Below, piece after piece: positions 1 to 6,060 of a DNA stretch of 6,573 bases. Location of the stretch: assembly GCA_030152125.1 (NCBI GenBank), contig JASLIR010000437.1, positions 1-6,573 of the forward strand, in the 5' to 3' direction. The notes beneath the pieces are model-generated. The model saw only the letters and a program-made list of their open reading frames with translations, ran no database searches and had not been told where the DNA came from. Both the position numbers and the translations under genes were made by a program. The stretch is from Alkanindiges sp. (GTDB taxonomy: Bacteria; Pseudomonadota; Gammaproteobacteria; Pseudomonadales; Moraxellaceae). Positions within the stretch are counted from its first letter, which is position 1. Each line of letters starts with the position of its first letter.

Positions 1-1106
1 TGCATCGCCGTCACCGGCTACCTGCAAGCCAAGGCTATGCAGCCACGGGCGGCTGGCAGATAACCCCGCCATCCTACCGTTTTGATATTGCCATTGCAGA
101 AGACCTAGTAGAAGAAGTAGCGCGTATTTATGGCTACGACAATATTCCTACCCAGTTACCTACAATGGATATCCAGTTGAAGCCGCAACAGGATCAGTTG
201 TCCATTCAACAACTGCGCCAGACACTGGTGACGCTGGATTATCAGGAAGCGATCAGTTTTAGTTTTGCGGATGCCAAACTGGAAAAACAACTTGATCCGG
301 CAGTAAGCCTGCTGGCGCTGGCAAATCCGATTTCCAGTGATCTGGCGGTGATGCGCAGCACCTTGCTTTCCAGCCTGATTCCGTGTGTACAATACAACGT
401 AAACCGTCAGCAAGGCCGTGTACGCCTGTTTGAAACCGGCCTGCGTTTTGACTACCAGAATGCAACCTCAATTGCCGACCTGAAACAGATTCCAACGCTG
501 GCTTTGATTGCTACCGGTAGCCTGTTGCCGGAGCAATGGCACAGCAAAGCACAGCCGGTTGATTTTTTTGATATCAAGGGCGAAGTAGAGCGGGTATTGA
601 CCTCCTCCCGCCTGCATGCTACGTATGTGCGCAGTCAGCGCGCATGGCTGCACCCCGGCCAGAGTGCGGATGTGCAGGTAAATGGCAGTACGATTGGTTA
701 CTTTGGCCGCTTGCATCCATCGCTGGAAGCGGATTTGGACCTTGGCGTGACCTGGGTATGTGAGCTGGATCTGGACGTATTATTGCAATCTTATGTATCT
801 AATTTTACAGAATTATCACGTTTTCCTTCGGTAAGACGTGATATTGCCGTTTTAATTGGTGCTAATATAGGTATTGATGATATTCAGCATACAATTCAGA
901 CATCTGCAGGAGAACTATTAACGCAGAGCTGGTTGTTTGATGTGTACACCGGGCAGGGAATTGAGGCAGGTCAGCGCTCATTAGCATTTGCGTTGCTCTG
1001 GCAACATCCAGGCCGTACATTAGAAGATGCTGAAATTAAAGAGGGAATGCAACGTGTTATTGATGCGTTGCAACACACTTATAAAGCGACACTGAGGGCA
1101 TCATGA
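1..1106 (+). CDS. pheT: Phenylalanine--tRNA ligase beta subunit, C-terminal part (5' end outside window)
   Basis: Beta subunit of the cytoplasmic alpha2-beta2 enzyme that charges tRNA-Phe with phenylalanine. The reading frame enters from the left edge (codons begin at position 3) and is open to the TGA at 1104-1106, giving about 367 residues, a little under half of the usual ~800. Visible in order: the end of the B5 domain (TPPSYRFDI, then [17 protein letters not shown]), the catalytic-like core of the beta subunit ([51 protein letters not shown]), and the ferredoxin-fold anticodon-binding domain starting near [14 protein letters not shown] and ending [20 protein letters not shown]. The ATG at 165 is internal, because homology continues upstream of it. 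The stop overlaps the ihfA start (ATGA), so translation is probably coupled. Base composition drops sharply over about 775-900, at the start of the last domain. Identification is firm. Confidence 0.97.
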   Translation, partial: HRRHRLPASQGYAATGGWQITPPSYRFDIAIAEDLVEEVARIYGYDNIPTQLPTMDIQLKPQQDQLSIQQLRQTLVTLDYQEAISFSFADAKLEKQLDPAVSLLALANPISSDLAVMRSTLLSSLIPCVQYNVNRQQGRVRLFETGLRFDYQNATSIADLKQIPTLALIATGSLLPEQWHSKAQPVDFFDIKGEVERVLTSSRLHATYVRSQRAWLHPGQSADVQVNGSTIGYFGRLHPSLEADLDLGVTWVCELDLDVLLQSYVSNFTELSRFPSVRRDIAVLIGANIGIDDIQHTIQTSAGELLTQSWLFDVYTGQGIEAGQRSLAFALLWQHPGRTLEDAEIKEGMQRVIDALQHTYKATLRAS

Positions 1107-1402
1107 CAGCGCTGACAAAAGCCGAAATGGCCGATCATTTGAGTGAGAAAACAGGAATAAACCGCCGGGAAGCCAAGCGTCTGGTGGAGTTATTCTTTGA
1201 AGAAATTAGCCAGGCTCTCATTGAGGGGGAGCAGGTTAAACTATCAGGGTTTGGTAACTTTGAGTTACGAGACAAGCGTCAGCGTCCCGGGCGTAACCCT
1301 AAAACCGGCGAGGAAATTCCTATTACGGCACGCCGTGTCGTTACCTTCCGCGCTGGCCAGAAATTCCGCCAGCGTGTTGAACAGGAACAGTACGACGAGT
1401 AA
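1103..1402 (+). CDS. ihfA: Integration host factor subunit alpha
   Basis: DNA-bending nucleoid protein of 99 residues, the same length as E. coli IhfA; it works as a heterodimer with IhfB in recombination, replication and sigma54 promoter architecture. The protein shows the full HU/IHF fold: the N-terminal helices ([29 protein letters not shown]), the conserved turn [14 protein letters not shown], then the beta-arm [18 protein letters not shown] with the DNA-intercalating proline at about residue 66, and the final [14 protein letters not shown]. The alpha rather than HU identity rests on the TKAEM start, the ELFFEEI stretch and the linkage to pheT. It starts inside the pheT stop codon (ATGA overlap); a GAGGG a few bases upstream can act as ribosome binding site. 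A strong intrinsic terminator follows 25 bp after the stop, closing the operon. Confidence 0.96.
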   Translation: MTALTKAEMADHLSEKTGINRREAKRLVELFFEEISQALIEGEQVKLSGFGNFELRDKRQRPGRNPKTGEEIPITARRVVTFRAGQKFRQRVEQEQYDE

Positions 1403-1426
1403 TCGGCGTATTTTCCTGGCAGCTGT

Positions 1427-1460
1427 AAAATAAAAGACGCATTACGCGTCTTTTATTTTT
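1427..1460 (+). terminator. Intrinsic terminator of the pheT-ihfA operon
   Basis: A perfect 14-bp stem (1427-1440 against 1446-1459) with core GACGC/GCGTC, a five-base ATTAC loop and a T-rich 3' arm (TTTTATTTTTT). It begins 25 bp after the ihfA stop. The stem is symmetrical with an A-rich 5' arm, so it could also stop transcription from the other side. Confidence 0.9.
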
Positions 1461-1496
1461 TGCCTGGCATACGCTGCCTATGATTAAACTGACACA

Positions 1497-1536
1497 GGGT
1501 AATATGGCTGTGTATAGCCAAGCTATCCAATTACCC
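1497..1536. repeat. Nested hairpin downstream of the ihfA terminator
   Basis: Outer arms GGGTAAT (1497-1503) and ATTACCC (1530-1536) enclose a second stem TGGCT (1505-1509) / AGCCA (1516-1520) with a six-base loop. There is no T-run on either strand, so it is not an ordinary terminator. It sits about 60 bp outside the inverted-repeat block. Function unknown; it could be a remnant of a lost gene or an RNA structure. Confidence 0.45.
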
Positions 1537-1597
1537 ATACAGGAGTAAAGCTTTTTAAGTGCGCTTGGGAACGAAGCAGCCAAATTCTATTGGGGGG

Positions 1598-1617
1598 CCC
1601 CCATATGCGCCAACTTA
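1598..1617 (+). repeat. Left 20-bp inverted repeat arm
   Basis: CCCCCATATGCGCCAACTTA. It is preceded directly by six G (1592-1597), so the C-run and G-run form their own small palindrome at the left edge. It pairs with the arm at 1999-2018 with one mismatch (G/A at the tenth base). Confidence 0.75.
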
Positions 1618-1660
1618 GCAAATAATTCCAATAAATTGATTTTATTATATGCGTGTTACG

Positions 1661-1731
1661 GGAGGTTTGGAGGGCGGCAGCCCGCCAAGTCCCCCTCCAA
1701 AAAGTGGCTTGCGTAGCCAGCCACTTTTTGG
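1661..1731. repeat. Two adjoining hairpins inside the inverted-repeat block
   Basis: The first hairpin has outer arms GGAGG/CCTCC (1661-1665, 1694-1698) and an inner GC stem GGCGG/CCGCC (1673-1677, 1682-1686) with a CAGC loop. The second is a perfect 13-bp stem, CCAAAAAGTGGCT (1697-1709) against 1719-1731, with a nine-base loop. The two share two bases at their junction, so they compete or stack. The T5 lies within the stem of the second one; it could slow polymerase on either strand, but a classic terminator shape is absent. Confidence 0.6.
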
Positions 1732-1839
1732 GGTTTTGATTTGTACCATATGATATGTGAGCCATGTTGGGTTCTTAGCTGGTAATTGTTTAAAAAACAA
1801 TTATTAGATAATTTATGAATGATAAAATTGACTATTCTT

Positions 1840-1951
1840 AGAGCAAGATCAAGAGCCAAATTTTCGAACGCCTACGGCGTTCGAAAGTTTGATAGTCTTG
1901 CGCTGCAAGCAAAGCCGTGCTTTGCTTTCGCTCAGGGCTGTCGCCCCCGAG
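1840..1951. repeat. Three consecutive hairpins inside the inverted-repeat block
   Basis: The first is a long stem: 16 bp with one G-T wobble (1857-1872 against 1876-1891), core TTTCGAACGCC, closed by a three-base TAC loop. It extends after an internal loop through GCAAGA (1843-1848) / TCTTGC (1896-1901). The second is AAGCAAAGC (1907-1915) against 1919-1927 with a CGT loop. The third is CTC-A-GGGC (1931-1938) against GCCC-CC-GAG (1943-1951) with a four-base loop. Short tight loops and tandem order suggest a folded RNA or foldable single-stranded DNA. No family recognised. Confidence 0.6.
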
Positions 1952-1998
1952 CTCCCAACAATCACATACAAATATTTGTATTTTATAGATTAAAACCT

Positions 1999-2018
1999 TA
2001 AGTTGGCGTATATGGGGG
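1999..2018 (-). repeat. Right 20-bp inverted repeat arm
   Basis: Read on the - strand this is CCCCCATATACGCCAACTTA, matching the left arm in 19 of 20 bases. The 16-bp perfect palindrome ATACAAATATTTGTAT (1966-1981) lies 17 bp inside it. Confidence 0.75.
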
Positions 2019-2133
2019 GAGTCCCACCTCCAAACCACTCATGGTCTTAATTTTTACAGGTTTTACTATACTTGGCCGCAGATTAGCTAGATAAGTCAGA
2101 CAGGTTGTTTTCTTGTTAAGGTTTTATAGGCAA

Positions 2134-2166
2134 CAAAAAAGAGAGCACAAGGCTCTCTCTTTTTTC
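2134..2166 (-). terminator. Intrinsic terminator of the alanine-rich lipoprotein gene
   Basis: Stem AGAGAGC (2140-2146) / GCTCTCT (2152-2158) with a five-base loop. On the - strand it is followed by six T, about 27 bp after the lipoprotein stop. On the + strand a T-run also follows, so it may work in both directions and insulate the non-coding block to its left. Confidence 0.8.
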
Positions 2167-2192
2167 ATTCTCAGGGTTTGAACCCCGAAAAA

Positions 2193-2531
2193 TTAGTGTG
2201 CAGCAGCTGGAGCAGCAGCAGCGTTTGCAGCGTCAGTAGCGCTAGCAGCAGCATCGGTAGCAGCAGCAGCAGCGTCGGTAGCAGCACCAGCAGCGGTGTT
2301 AGCAGCGTCAGCAGCAGTAGCGGTAGCTGTAGCAGCAGCGTCAGTAACGGTAGCAGCAGCAGCATCGGTAGCAGCAGTAGCGGCATCAGCAGCAGCAGCA
2401 GAAGCTTGAGCAGCAGAGTCTTGAGCAGCAGCAGCAGCGTCAGCAGCTTGTTCAGCTTCTTTCTTCTGACAACCAACGAAAGCTAAAGAAGCAGCGATAG
2501 CAGCAGCAATGGCGATTTTTTTGATTTGCAT
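2193..2531 (-). CDS. Small alanine-rich lipoprotein with heptad/hendecad-like repeats
   Basis: A 112-residue protein. The chosen start gives a typical lipoprotein signal: MQIKK, a hydrophobic stretch (IAIAAAIAASLAFVG) and the lipobox cysteine at residue 21; a TGAG about ten bases upstream is a weak ribosome site. Starting 14 codons earlier would bury the signal. Gln follows the Cys, which favours sorting to the outer membrane. The mature 92 residues are mostly Ala, with Thr, Asp, Ser and a few Asn. Asp recurs at mature positions 11, 18, 29, 36, 44, 55, 66, 73 and 80, that is at steps of 7, 11, 7, 8, 11, 11, 7, 7. These steps fit an amphipathic helix or Ala-type coiled coil, as in Lpp. The tail is AAAAPAAAH, without the C-terminal Lys used by Lpp for peptidoglycan attachment. 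I recognise no named family; a periplasmic spacer or helical surface protein is an inference. It has its own terminator. Confidence 0.8.
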   Translation of the reverse strand: MQIKKIAIAAAIAASLAFVGCQKKEAEQAADAAAAAQDSAAQASAAAADAATAATDAAAATVTDAAATATATAADAANTAAGAATDAAAAATDAAASATDAANAAAAPAAAH

Positions 2532-2710
2532 GGCATCAATCTCACGAAAAGTAAAAAGGTTTGCTAAAACCAATTCTTAATCTGTATCTTGCTTATGCTG
2601 TCCGTTGCCTTACGATGTGGCTAACAGCGCAAGGGGCAGATTAAATGGTGAGGGAATCCTATCACTGCTTTTTAAAAAAAACTACTCTCTTTCGTCGCTT
2701 TTTTAAAAAA

Positions 2711-3718
2711 TTAATCACTTTGTTTAACAGAAACGAACACCAGGCGATCCACCTGCTGTTGCTCTGCTTCCTGCAAGGACTGCATCATTTGCTTTAAAAT
2801 CAAGTCTAGAGCAATTTCTGCATCCAGTGGCAGGCTACTGACCGCATAACTTAAATACACAGGCCGGGTTGTGGGATTCATTTCTTTTAATGTTTTGATG
2901 GCTTTCACCACATGGCTGGCCTGATCACTGTTGGTATCGGGTAATAGAATTGCCAGGTGCTGCTTGTCGAGCTGAATCAGGAAGTCAGATTTCCGCAGGC
3001 GGGATTTATACAGCTGGACCAGTTCTGGCAGGCTGATTTTGCTGGCTGCTTTTTCTACCCGGATCATCAGAAGACTTAAGGGAATCTGGTTACGCTGATG
3101 ATAGGGGTACAGGTAAAACAGCGCATCAATCAAATGCTTTTTCTGTAAAACCGTGGTGTTCAGGCTGTCTTTGAGCTCGGTAAGATAGGCCTGATTATGC
3201 GCTTTAAAATACGATAAATAGGCAATCAGGAACAGGACAAAACTGAACAGGTGTGCGTTGTGCAGGCTGGCATCGGCCAGGGTATTGAAGTACCAGCCAG
3301 CCAATAAGGCAGCCACAATATAGCTTGCATTGATCAGCAATAAACTGGGCAGCTTCAGGTCATTTAAGGTGGTTAAAATAAACAAAATACCAATAATGAC
3401 TGCCAGCACAGCCTGATTGGGCAGCATAAACAGCACACTGATACAGAATAACCAGTCCAGCAGGGTGCCAATATAATAAATGCCTGCTTTGGTCGGCCTG
3501 AATAATACCAGCAGGTAATGTACCAGTGACAAGCCTGCATAAGTGCCGATAAAAACAAATAAGGTGATATCGCTATATAGCGTACTAAAATCGGTGTTGC
3601 TGGTAATGCGCCAGCTTAAAATGCCACTCAGCAGTAAACGGACAAACAATAAGAGTGTCTGAAACTGGCGGTTCAGTTTCATTTCCTGCATGGAGTGAAG
3701 GGAAGTTAGCGGGGACAT
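2711..3718 (-). CDS. Six-helix membrane protein with a degenerate GGDEF-like domain
   Basis: A 335-residue protein. Residues about 20-170 hold six hydrophobic segments (near 20-36, 51-73, 79-99, 103-118, 123-143, 156-171), an arrangement like the membrane part of PilS-type sensors. A short linker (about 172-195) leads to a cytoplasmic domain with the GGDEF framework: IPLSLLMIRVE (the usual PLSLLLIDLD strand), LRKSDFLIQL (usual RxxDxxxR), AILLPDT (usual AVLLPDT), and LSYAVSSLP near the end. The signature itself is replaced: DKQHL (about 251-255) stands where GGDEF belongs, and the metal-binding Asp of the first strand is Glu or lost. It is therefore very unlikely to make cyclic di-GMP; a sensing or docking role is inferred. 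The start is uncertain: Met1, Met10 and Met13 are all possible, and none has a strong ribosome site. Downstream I see only A/T-rich sequence, no clear GC terminator. Confidence 0.85.
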   Translation of the reverse strand: MSPLTSLHSMQEMKLNRQFQTLLLFVRLLLSGILSWRITSNTDFSTLYSDITLFVFIGTYAGLSLVHYLLVLFRPTKAGIYYIGTLLDWLFCISVLFMLPNQAVLAVIIGILFILTTLNDLKLPSLLLINASYIVAALLAGWYFNTLADASLHNAHLFSFVLFLIAYLSYFKAHNQAYLTELKDSLNTTVLQKKHLIDALFYLYPYHQRNQIPLSLLMIRVEKAASKISLPELVQLYKSRLRKSDFLIQLDKQHLAILLPDTNSDQASHVVKAIKTLKEMNPTTRPVYLSYAVSSLPLDAEIALDLILKQMMQSLQEAEQQQVDRLVFVSVKQSD

Positions 3719-3793
3719 AGCAACATCGTGATTCAGGATAAAGCAAAGTTAACGGTTATTTAGTGTTGTTATGAACCCGAAAAACCGTAGGCT

Positions 3794-3822
3794 GTTATGC
3801 ATCATATCATGTTCACTCGCAA
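3794..3822 (-). promoter_or_regulatory. Candidate sigma70 promoter of the degenerate GGDEF gene
   Basis: On the - strand TTGCGA (3817-3822), a 17-bp spacer, then CATAAC (3794-3799): four of six consensus bases in each box. It would give a leader of roughly 70 nt. Sequence match only. Confidence 0.35.
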
Positions 3823-3890
3823 TAAATAGTGTTTTGCAGCAGTTCAGCTACACAATTGTTGTATGCGCAACAGCTATCAATGGCGCATAA

Positions 3891-3931
3891 AAAAGCCTGA
3901 AACCAAACTTATTGTTCAGTTTCAGGCTTTT
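3891..3931 (-). terminator. Intrinsic terminator of rho
   Basis: A perfect 13-bp stem (3891-3903 against 3919-3931) with core GCCTGAAAC/GTTTCAGGC and a 15-base loop, starting about 20 bp after the rho stop codon. On the - strand the 3' arm runs into six T. A weaker ATGCGC/GCGCAT inverted pair (3863-3868, 3883-3888) lies just beyond. Confidence 0.88.
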
Positions 3932-3951
3932 ACAGCAATAAAACTACCCGC

Positions 3952-5219
3952 TTAGGTGGAAGATTTACGCTTCATCTGGTCAAAGAAATCATCATTGGTT
4001 TTTGAGTCTTTCATGCGGTCCAGCAGGAACTCGATGGCTGCCAGCTCATCCATTGGATGTAGCAGCTTTCTGAGAATCCATACTTTACGCAGGCTGTCTT
4101 CATCCATCAGGCGCTCTTCACGACGGGTGCCGGATTTCTTGATGTTCATGGCAGGGAATACGCGTTTTTCCGCAATACGGCGATCCAGGTTAATTTCCTG
4201 GTTACCTGTACCCTTGAATTCCTCAAAAATCACTTCGTCCATTTTGCTGCCGGTATCAATCAGCGCGGTAGCAATAATGGTCAGCGAGCCGCCTTCTTCA
4301 ATATTACGGGCTGCACCAAAGAAGCGTTTTGGGCGTTCCAGTGCATGCGCATCCACACCACCGGTTAATACCTTGCCGGAAGAGGGGATAACAGTATTGT
4401 AGGCACGTGCCAGACGGGTAATGGAGTCCAGCAGGATCACTACGTCTTTCTTGTGCTCAACCAGGCGCTTGGCCTTTTCAATGACCATTTCCGCCACCTG
4501 GATATGGCGCGCTGGCGGTTCGTCAAAAGTAGAGGCAACCACTTCGCCACGTACCGTGCGTTCCATTTCCGTTACTTCTTCCGGGCGTTCATCAATCAAC
4601 AGAACGATCAGGAATGCCTCAGGATTATTGCGGGTAATGGATTGCGCAAGGGTTTGCAGCAACATGGTTTTACCGGCTTTTGGCGGTGCCACAATAATAG
4701 AGCGCTGGCCTTTACCAATTGGTGCAATCAGGTCAACCACCCGCGAGGTTAAATCTTCCGTTGAACCATTACCCAGTTCCATCATCATTTGTTCGGTAGG
4801 GAACAGCGGGGTCAGGTTTTCAAACAGGATCTTGTTACGGGAGTTTTCCGGGGTGTCATAGTTAATCTGGTTAACTTTGAGCAGGGCAAAATAGCGCTCG
4901 CCTTCTTTAGGCGGGCGAATGGTTCCGGTTATGGTATCGCCAGTTCTTAAGTTAAACGGCGAATTTGCGACGGGCTCACATAAATATCGTCTGGACCAGC
5001 CAGATACGAGCCAGCCGCAGAGCGTAAGAAGCCAAAGCCATCGGTGAGAATTTCCAGCACACCATCGCCAAAAATTTCTTCGCCGTTCATGGCGTGGCGC
5101 TTTAAAATGGCAAAAATAATATCTTGTTTACGGTTACGGGCCATACCTTCCAGGCCCATGAACTCAGAGATCTGGATAAGTTCACCGATCGGTTTTTTCT
5201 TCAGTTCAGTTAGATTCAT
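3952..5219 (-). CDS. rho: Transcription termination factor Rho, interrupted by a one-base frameshift
   Basis: Hexameric RNA-dependent ATPase that ends transcription at Rho-dependent sites. With one base restored the product is 422 residues (E. coli 419) and collinear with it. Residues 1-88 carry the N-terminal helical domain ([26 protein letters not shown]) and the RNA-binding cold-shock-like fold with DGFGFLR (about 60-66) and [17 protein letters not shown]. The frame then breaks: the codons read Leu-Thr-stop where Phe-Asn-Leu-Arg is expected, and homology resumes at once in the -1 frame. The fault is at the AAA of 4954-4956, where four A would restore the frame. The rest is intact: primary-site end [16 protein letters not shown]-loop APPKAGKT (about 179-186), [13 protein letters not shown], Walker [18 protein letters not shown]-loop [21 protein letters not shown]-loop EFKGTGN, and the C-terminal [13 protein letters not shown]. 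As written the gene encodes only a 90-residue fragment plus an out-of-frame motor domain. A sequencing or assembly error is the likeliest cause, as every motor motif is conserved. Confidence 0.95.
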
Positions 5220-5482
5220 AGGACTTCAATGCGGATAGAGGATGGACAAGGAAAAAAGAGGAACATATTAACCATGCGCCTTTGATACAAATATAAAAAG
5301 GTATTTACACTTACGGTAGCGTCTGTAAGCGCAAAACAGCCAATGATGCGATAACGAAAAGTCGAAAAGACAATTTCTATGTGCCGGACGGCTATTCTTT
5401 GAGTGCCAAATCAACATCAATGTTTTTGCGATTTCCTGCAGCGACACCCAAGAGGCAAGTTTTTGCCTGAATCTGTCTATAA
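5220..5482 (-). promoter_or_regulatory. Long rho leader with a pyrimidine-rich tract (candidate rut/autoregulatory region)
   Basis: About 255 nt lie between the predicted transcription start and the rho ATG, with no credible ORF. Near its 5' end is a hairpin AGGCAA/TTGCCT (5453-5458, 5463-5468). A weaker CTTAC/GTAAG pair lies at 5310-5329. Just before the start codon, positions 5231-5263 read on the - strand as 29 pyrimidines in 33 bases (13 C, 16 T, only 2 G), a C-over-G bias typical of Rho-loading sites. The ribosome site is weak (only GAAG near the ATG). In E. coli rho is controlled by Rho-dependent attenuation in its leader; the same is inferred here. Confidence 0.5.
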
Positions 5483-5512
5483 AATATAAGGTCTCGTTTG
5501 GCCTGTTGTCAA
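5483..5512 (-). promoter_or_regulatory. Sigma70-type promoter of rho
   Basis: On the - strand a perfect TTGACA (5507-5512), 18-bp spacer, then TATATT (5483-5488; five of six consensus bases), followed by an AT-rich TTATAG. It is the strongest promoter match in the window. It would let rho be transcribed independently of trxA upstream. Confidence 0.7.
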
Positions 5513-5659
5513 TATCATTGATGCTAAAAATAAGTGATTAAGCACGGATTTTAGTCTTACATCCCTTGAAAATGAATGTTTGCCCGGCCAGGCAACCAAT
5601 AAGCTGTCAATTAAGTCGCGCCACATGAGTGAAAAGCAGGGTGTAACAGGGTTTGGAGC

Positions 5660-5691
5660 GGTGAGCAGATGCAGGATAGAATCTACTCACC
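5660..5691. repeat. Hairpin between trxA and rho, without T-run
   Basis: Arms GGTGAGCAGAT (5660-5670) and ATCTACTCACC (5681-5691) form an 11-bp stem with one wobble pair and a ten-base loop, 18 bp after the trxA stop. No T-run follows on either strand, so it is not a standard intrinsic terminator. It may be an mRNA 3'-end stabilising structure for trxA or a processing site. From 5513 to 5659 I see only a short GC palindrome near 5580-5595 (TTGCC/GGCAA) and no gene. Confidence 0.5.
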
Positions 5692-5708
5692 ACAGGCTAC
5701 CGGAAGCC

Positions 5709-6035
5709 TTACTGGGTGCTTTGCTCAATAAAGGCAACCAGTTTGGAGCGTGGTTGTGCACCAACTTGCTGGGCAACTACTTCGCCACCTTTAAATACCA
5801 GCAGGGCTGGAATATTGCGGATGTTGTATTGCACTGCAGTGTCTTCACAGGCAGTTACATCTACTTTTACAATTTTAACCTTACCATCATATTCACGTGC
5901 TAAATCTTCCAGTACGGGTGCAATGGCTTTACAAGGTGCACACCAGCCGGCCCAGAAATCTACCAGTACAGGGATGTCTGACTCCAGCACATCGGTTTTA
6001 AAATCTTGGTCAGTGGTGTTGATAATACCAGTCAT
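5709..6035 (-). CDS. trxA: Thioredoxin with CAPC active site
   Basis: Small cytoplasmic thiol-disulfide reductase, 108 residues as in E. coli TrxA and collinear with it. Visible: buried Asp26 in VLVDFWAGW, active site Trp31-Cys32-Ala33-Pro34-Cys35-Lys36, the stretch APVLEDLAREYDGKVKIVKVDV, the cis-Pro76 in RNIPALLVFKGGE, and Gly92. Two deviations: Ala33 replaces the usual Gly of CGPC, and an additional Cys63 (VTACED) is present. The family is certain. The CAPC change should alter redox potential or partner choice only moderately. A good ribosome site GGGAG lies seven bases before the ATG. It precedes rho on the same strand, 489 bp away, a common proteobacterial pairing, and it is divergent from ppx. 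Confidence 0.95.
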   Translation of the reverse strand: MTGIINTTDQDFKTDVLESDIPVLVDFWAGWCAPCKAIAPVLEDLAREYDGKVKIVKVDVTACEDTAVQYNIRNIPALLVFKGGEVVAQQVGAQPRSKLVAFIEQSTQ

Positions 6036-6060
6036 CGGTGAACTCCCGTTATGTATGTAT

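Larger units (their letters stand above)
1598..2018. mobile_element. Hairpin-rich non-coding element bounded by 20-bp inverted repeats (MITE-like candidate)
   Basis: This 421-bp block has no credible coding sequence. Its ends are CCCCCATATGCGCCAACTTA (1598-1617) and, on the opposite strand, CCCCCATATACGCCAACTTA (1999-2018): 19 of 20 bases match. A second inverted pair, GGTTTGGAGG (1664-1673) and CCTCCAAACC (2027-2036), lies inside on the left and outside on the right. The interior alternates very AT-rich stretches with GC-rich stems: 1661-1698, 1697-1731, 1783-1803, 1840-1904, 1907-1927, 1931-1951 and a 16-bp palindrome at 1966-1981. Small size, terminal inverted repeats and no transposase fit a non-autonomous transposable element. 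The dense stems also fit a structured RNA. I see no convincing target-site duplication, so the true ends may lie slightly outside. Recognised by structure only, not by family. Confidence 0.5.

Noticed and set aside
1598..2018. Retron msr-msd or OMEGA-type guide RNA
   Set aside because: Inverted ends and stacked stems suggested it, but no reverse transcriptase, IscB or TnpB gene or remnant is present in the window.
1341..2038. Several 60-80 codon frames in the gap after ihfA
   Set aside because: They cross the terminator, the hairpins and the inverted repeats, have no recognisable domains and follow the palindromes; they look accidental.
2174..2188. T-arm-like sequence (GGGTTCAAACCC on the - strand) after the lipoprotein stop
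   Set aside because: No acceptor, D-arm or anticodon arm can be placed; the 5' half would lie in the lipoprotein gene.
2178..2486. Serine-rich open frame on the + strand
   Set aside because: It is the mirror image of the Ala codons of the lipoprotein gene; it has no signal, no ribosome site and extreme low complexity.
3956..4861. Long + strand frames opposite rho
   Set aside because: They are antisense shadows of a strongly conserved gene, with Ser/Arg-rich composition typical of such shadows.
4947..4960. Programmed -1 frameshift in rho
   Set aside because: A slip of one base would restore the frame, but there is no X-XXY-YYZ heptamer with identical second triplet (it reads T-TTA-ACT) and no obvious stimulating structure; rho is not known to use one.
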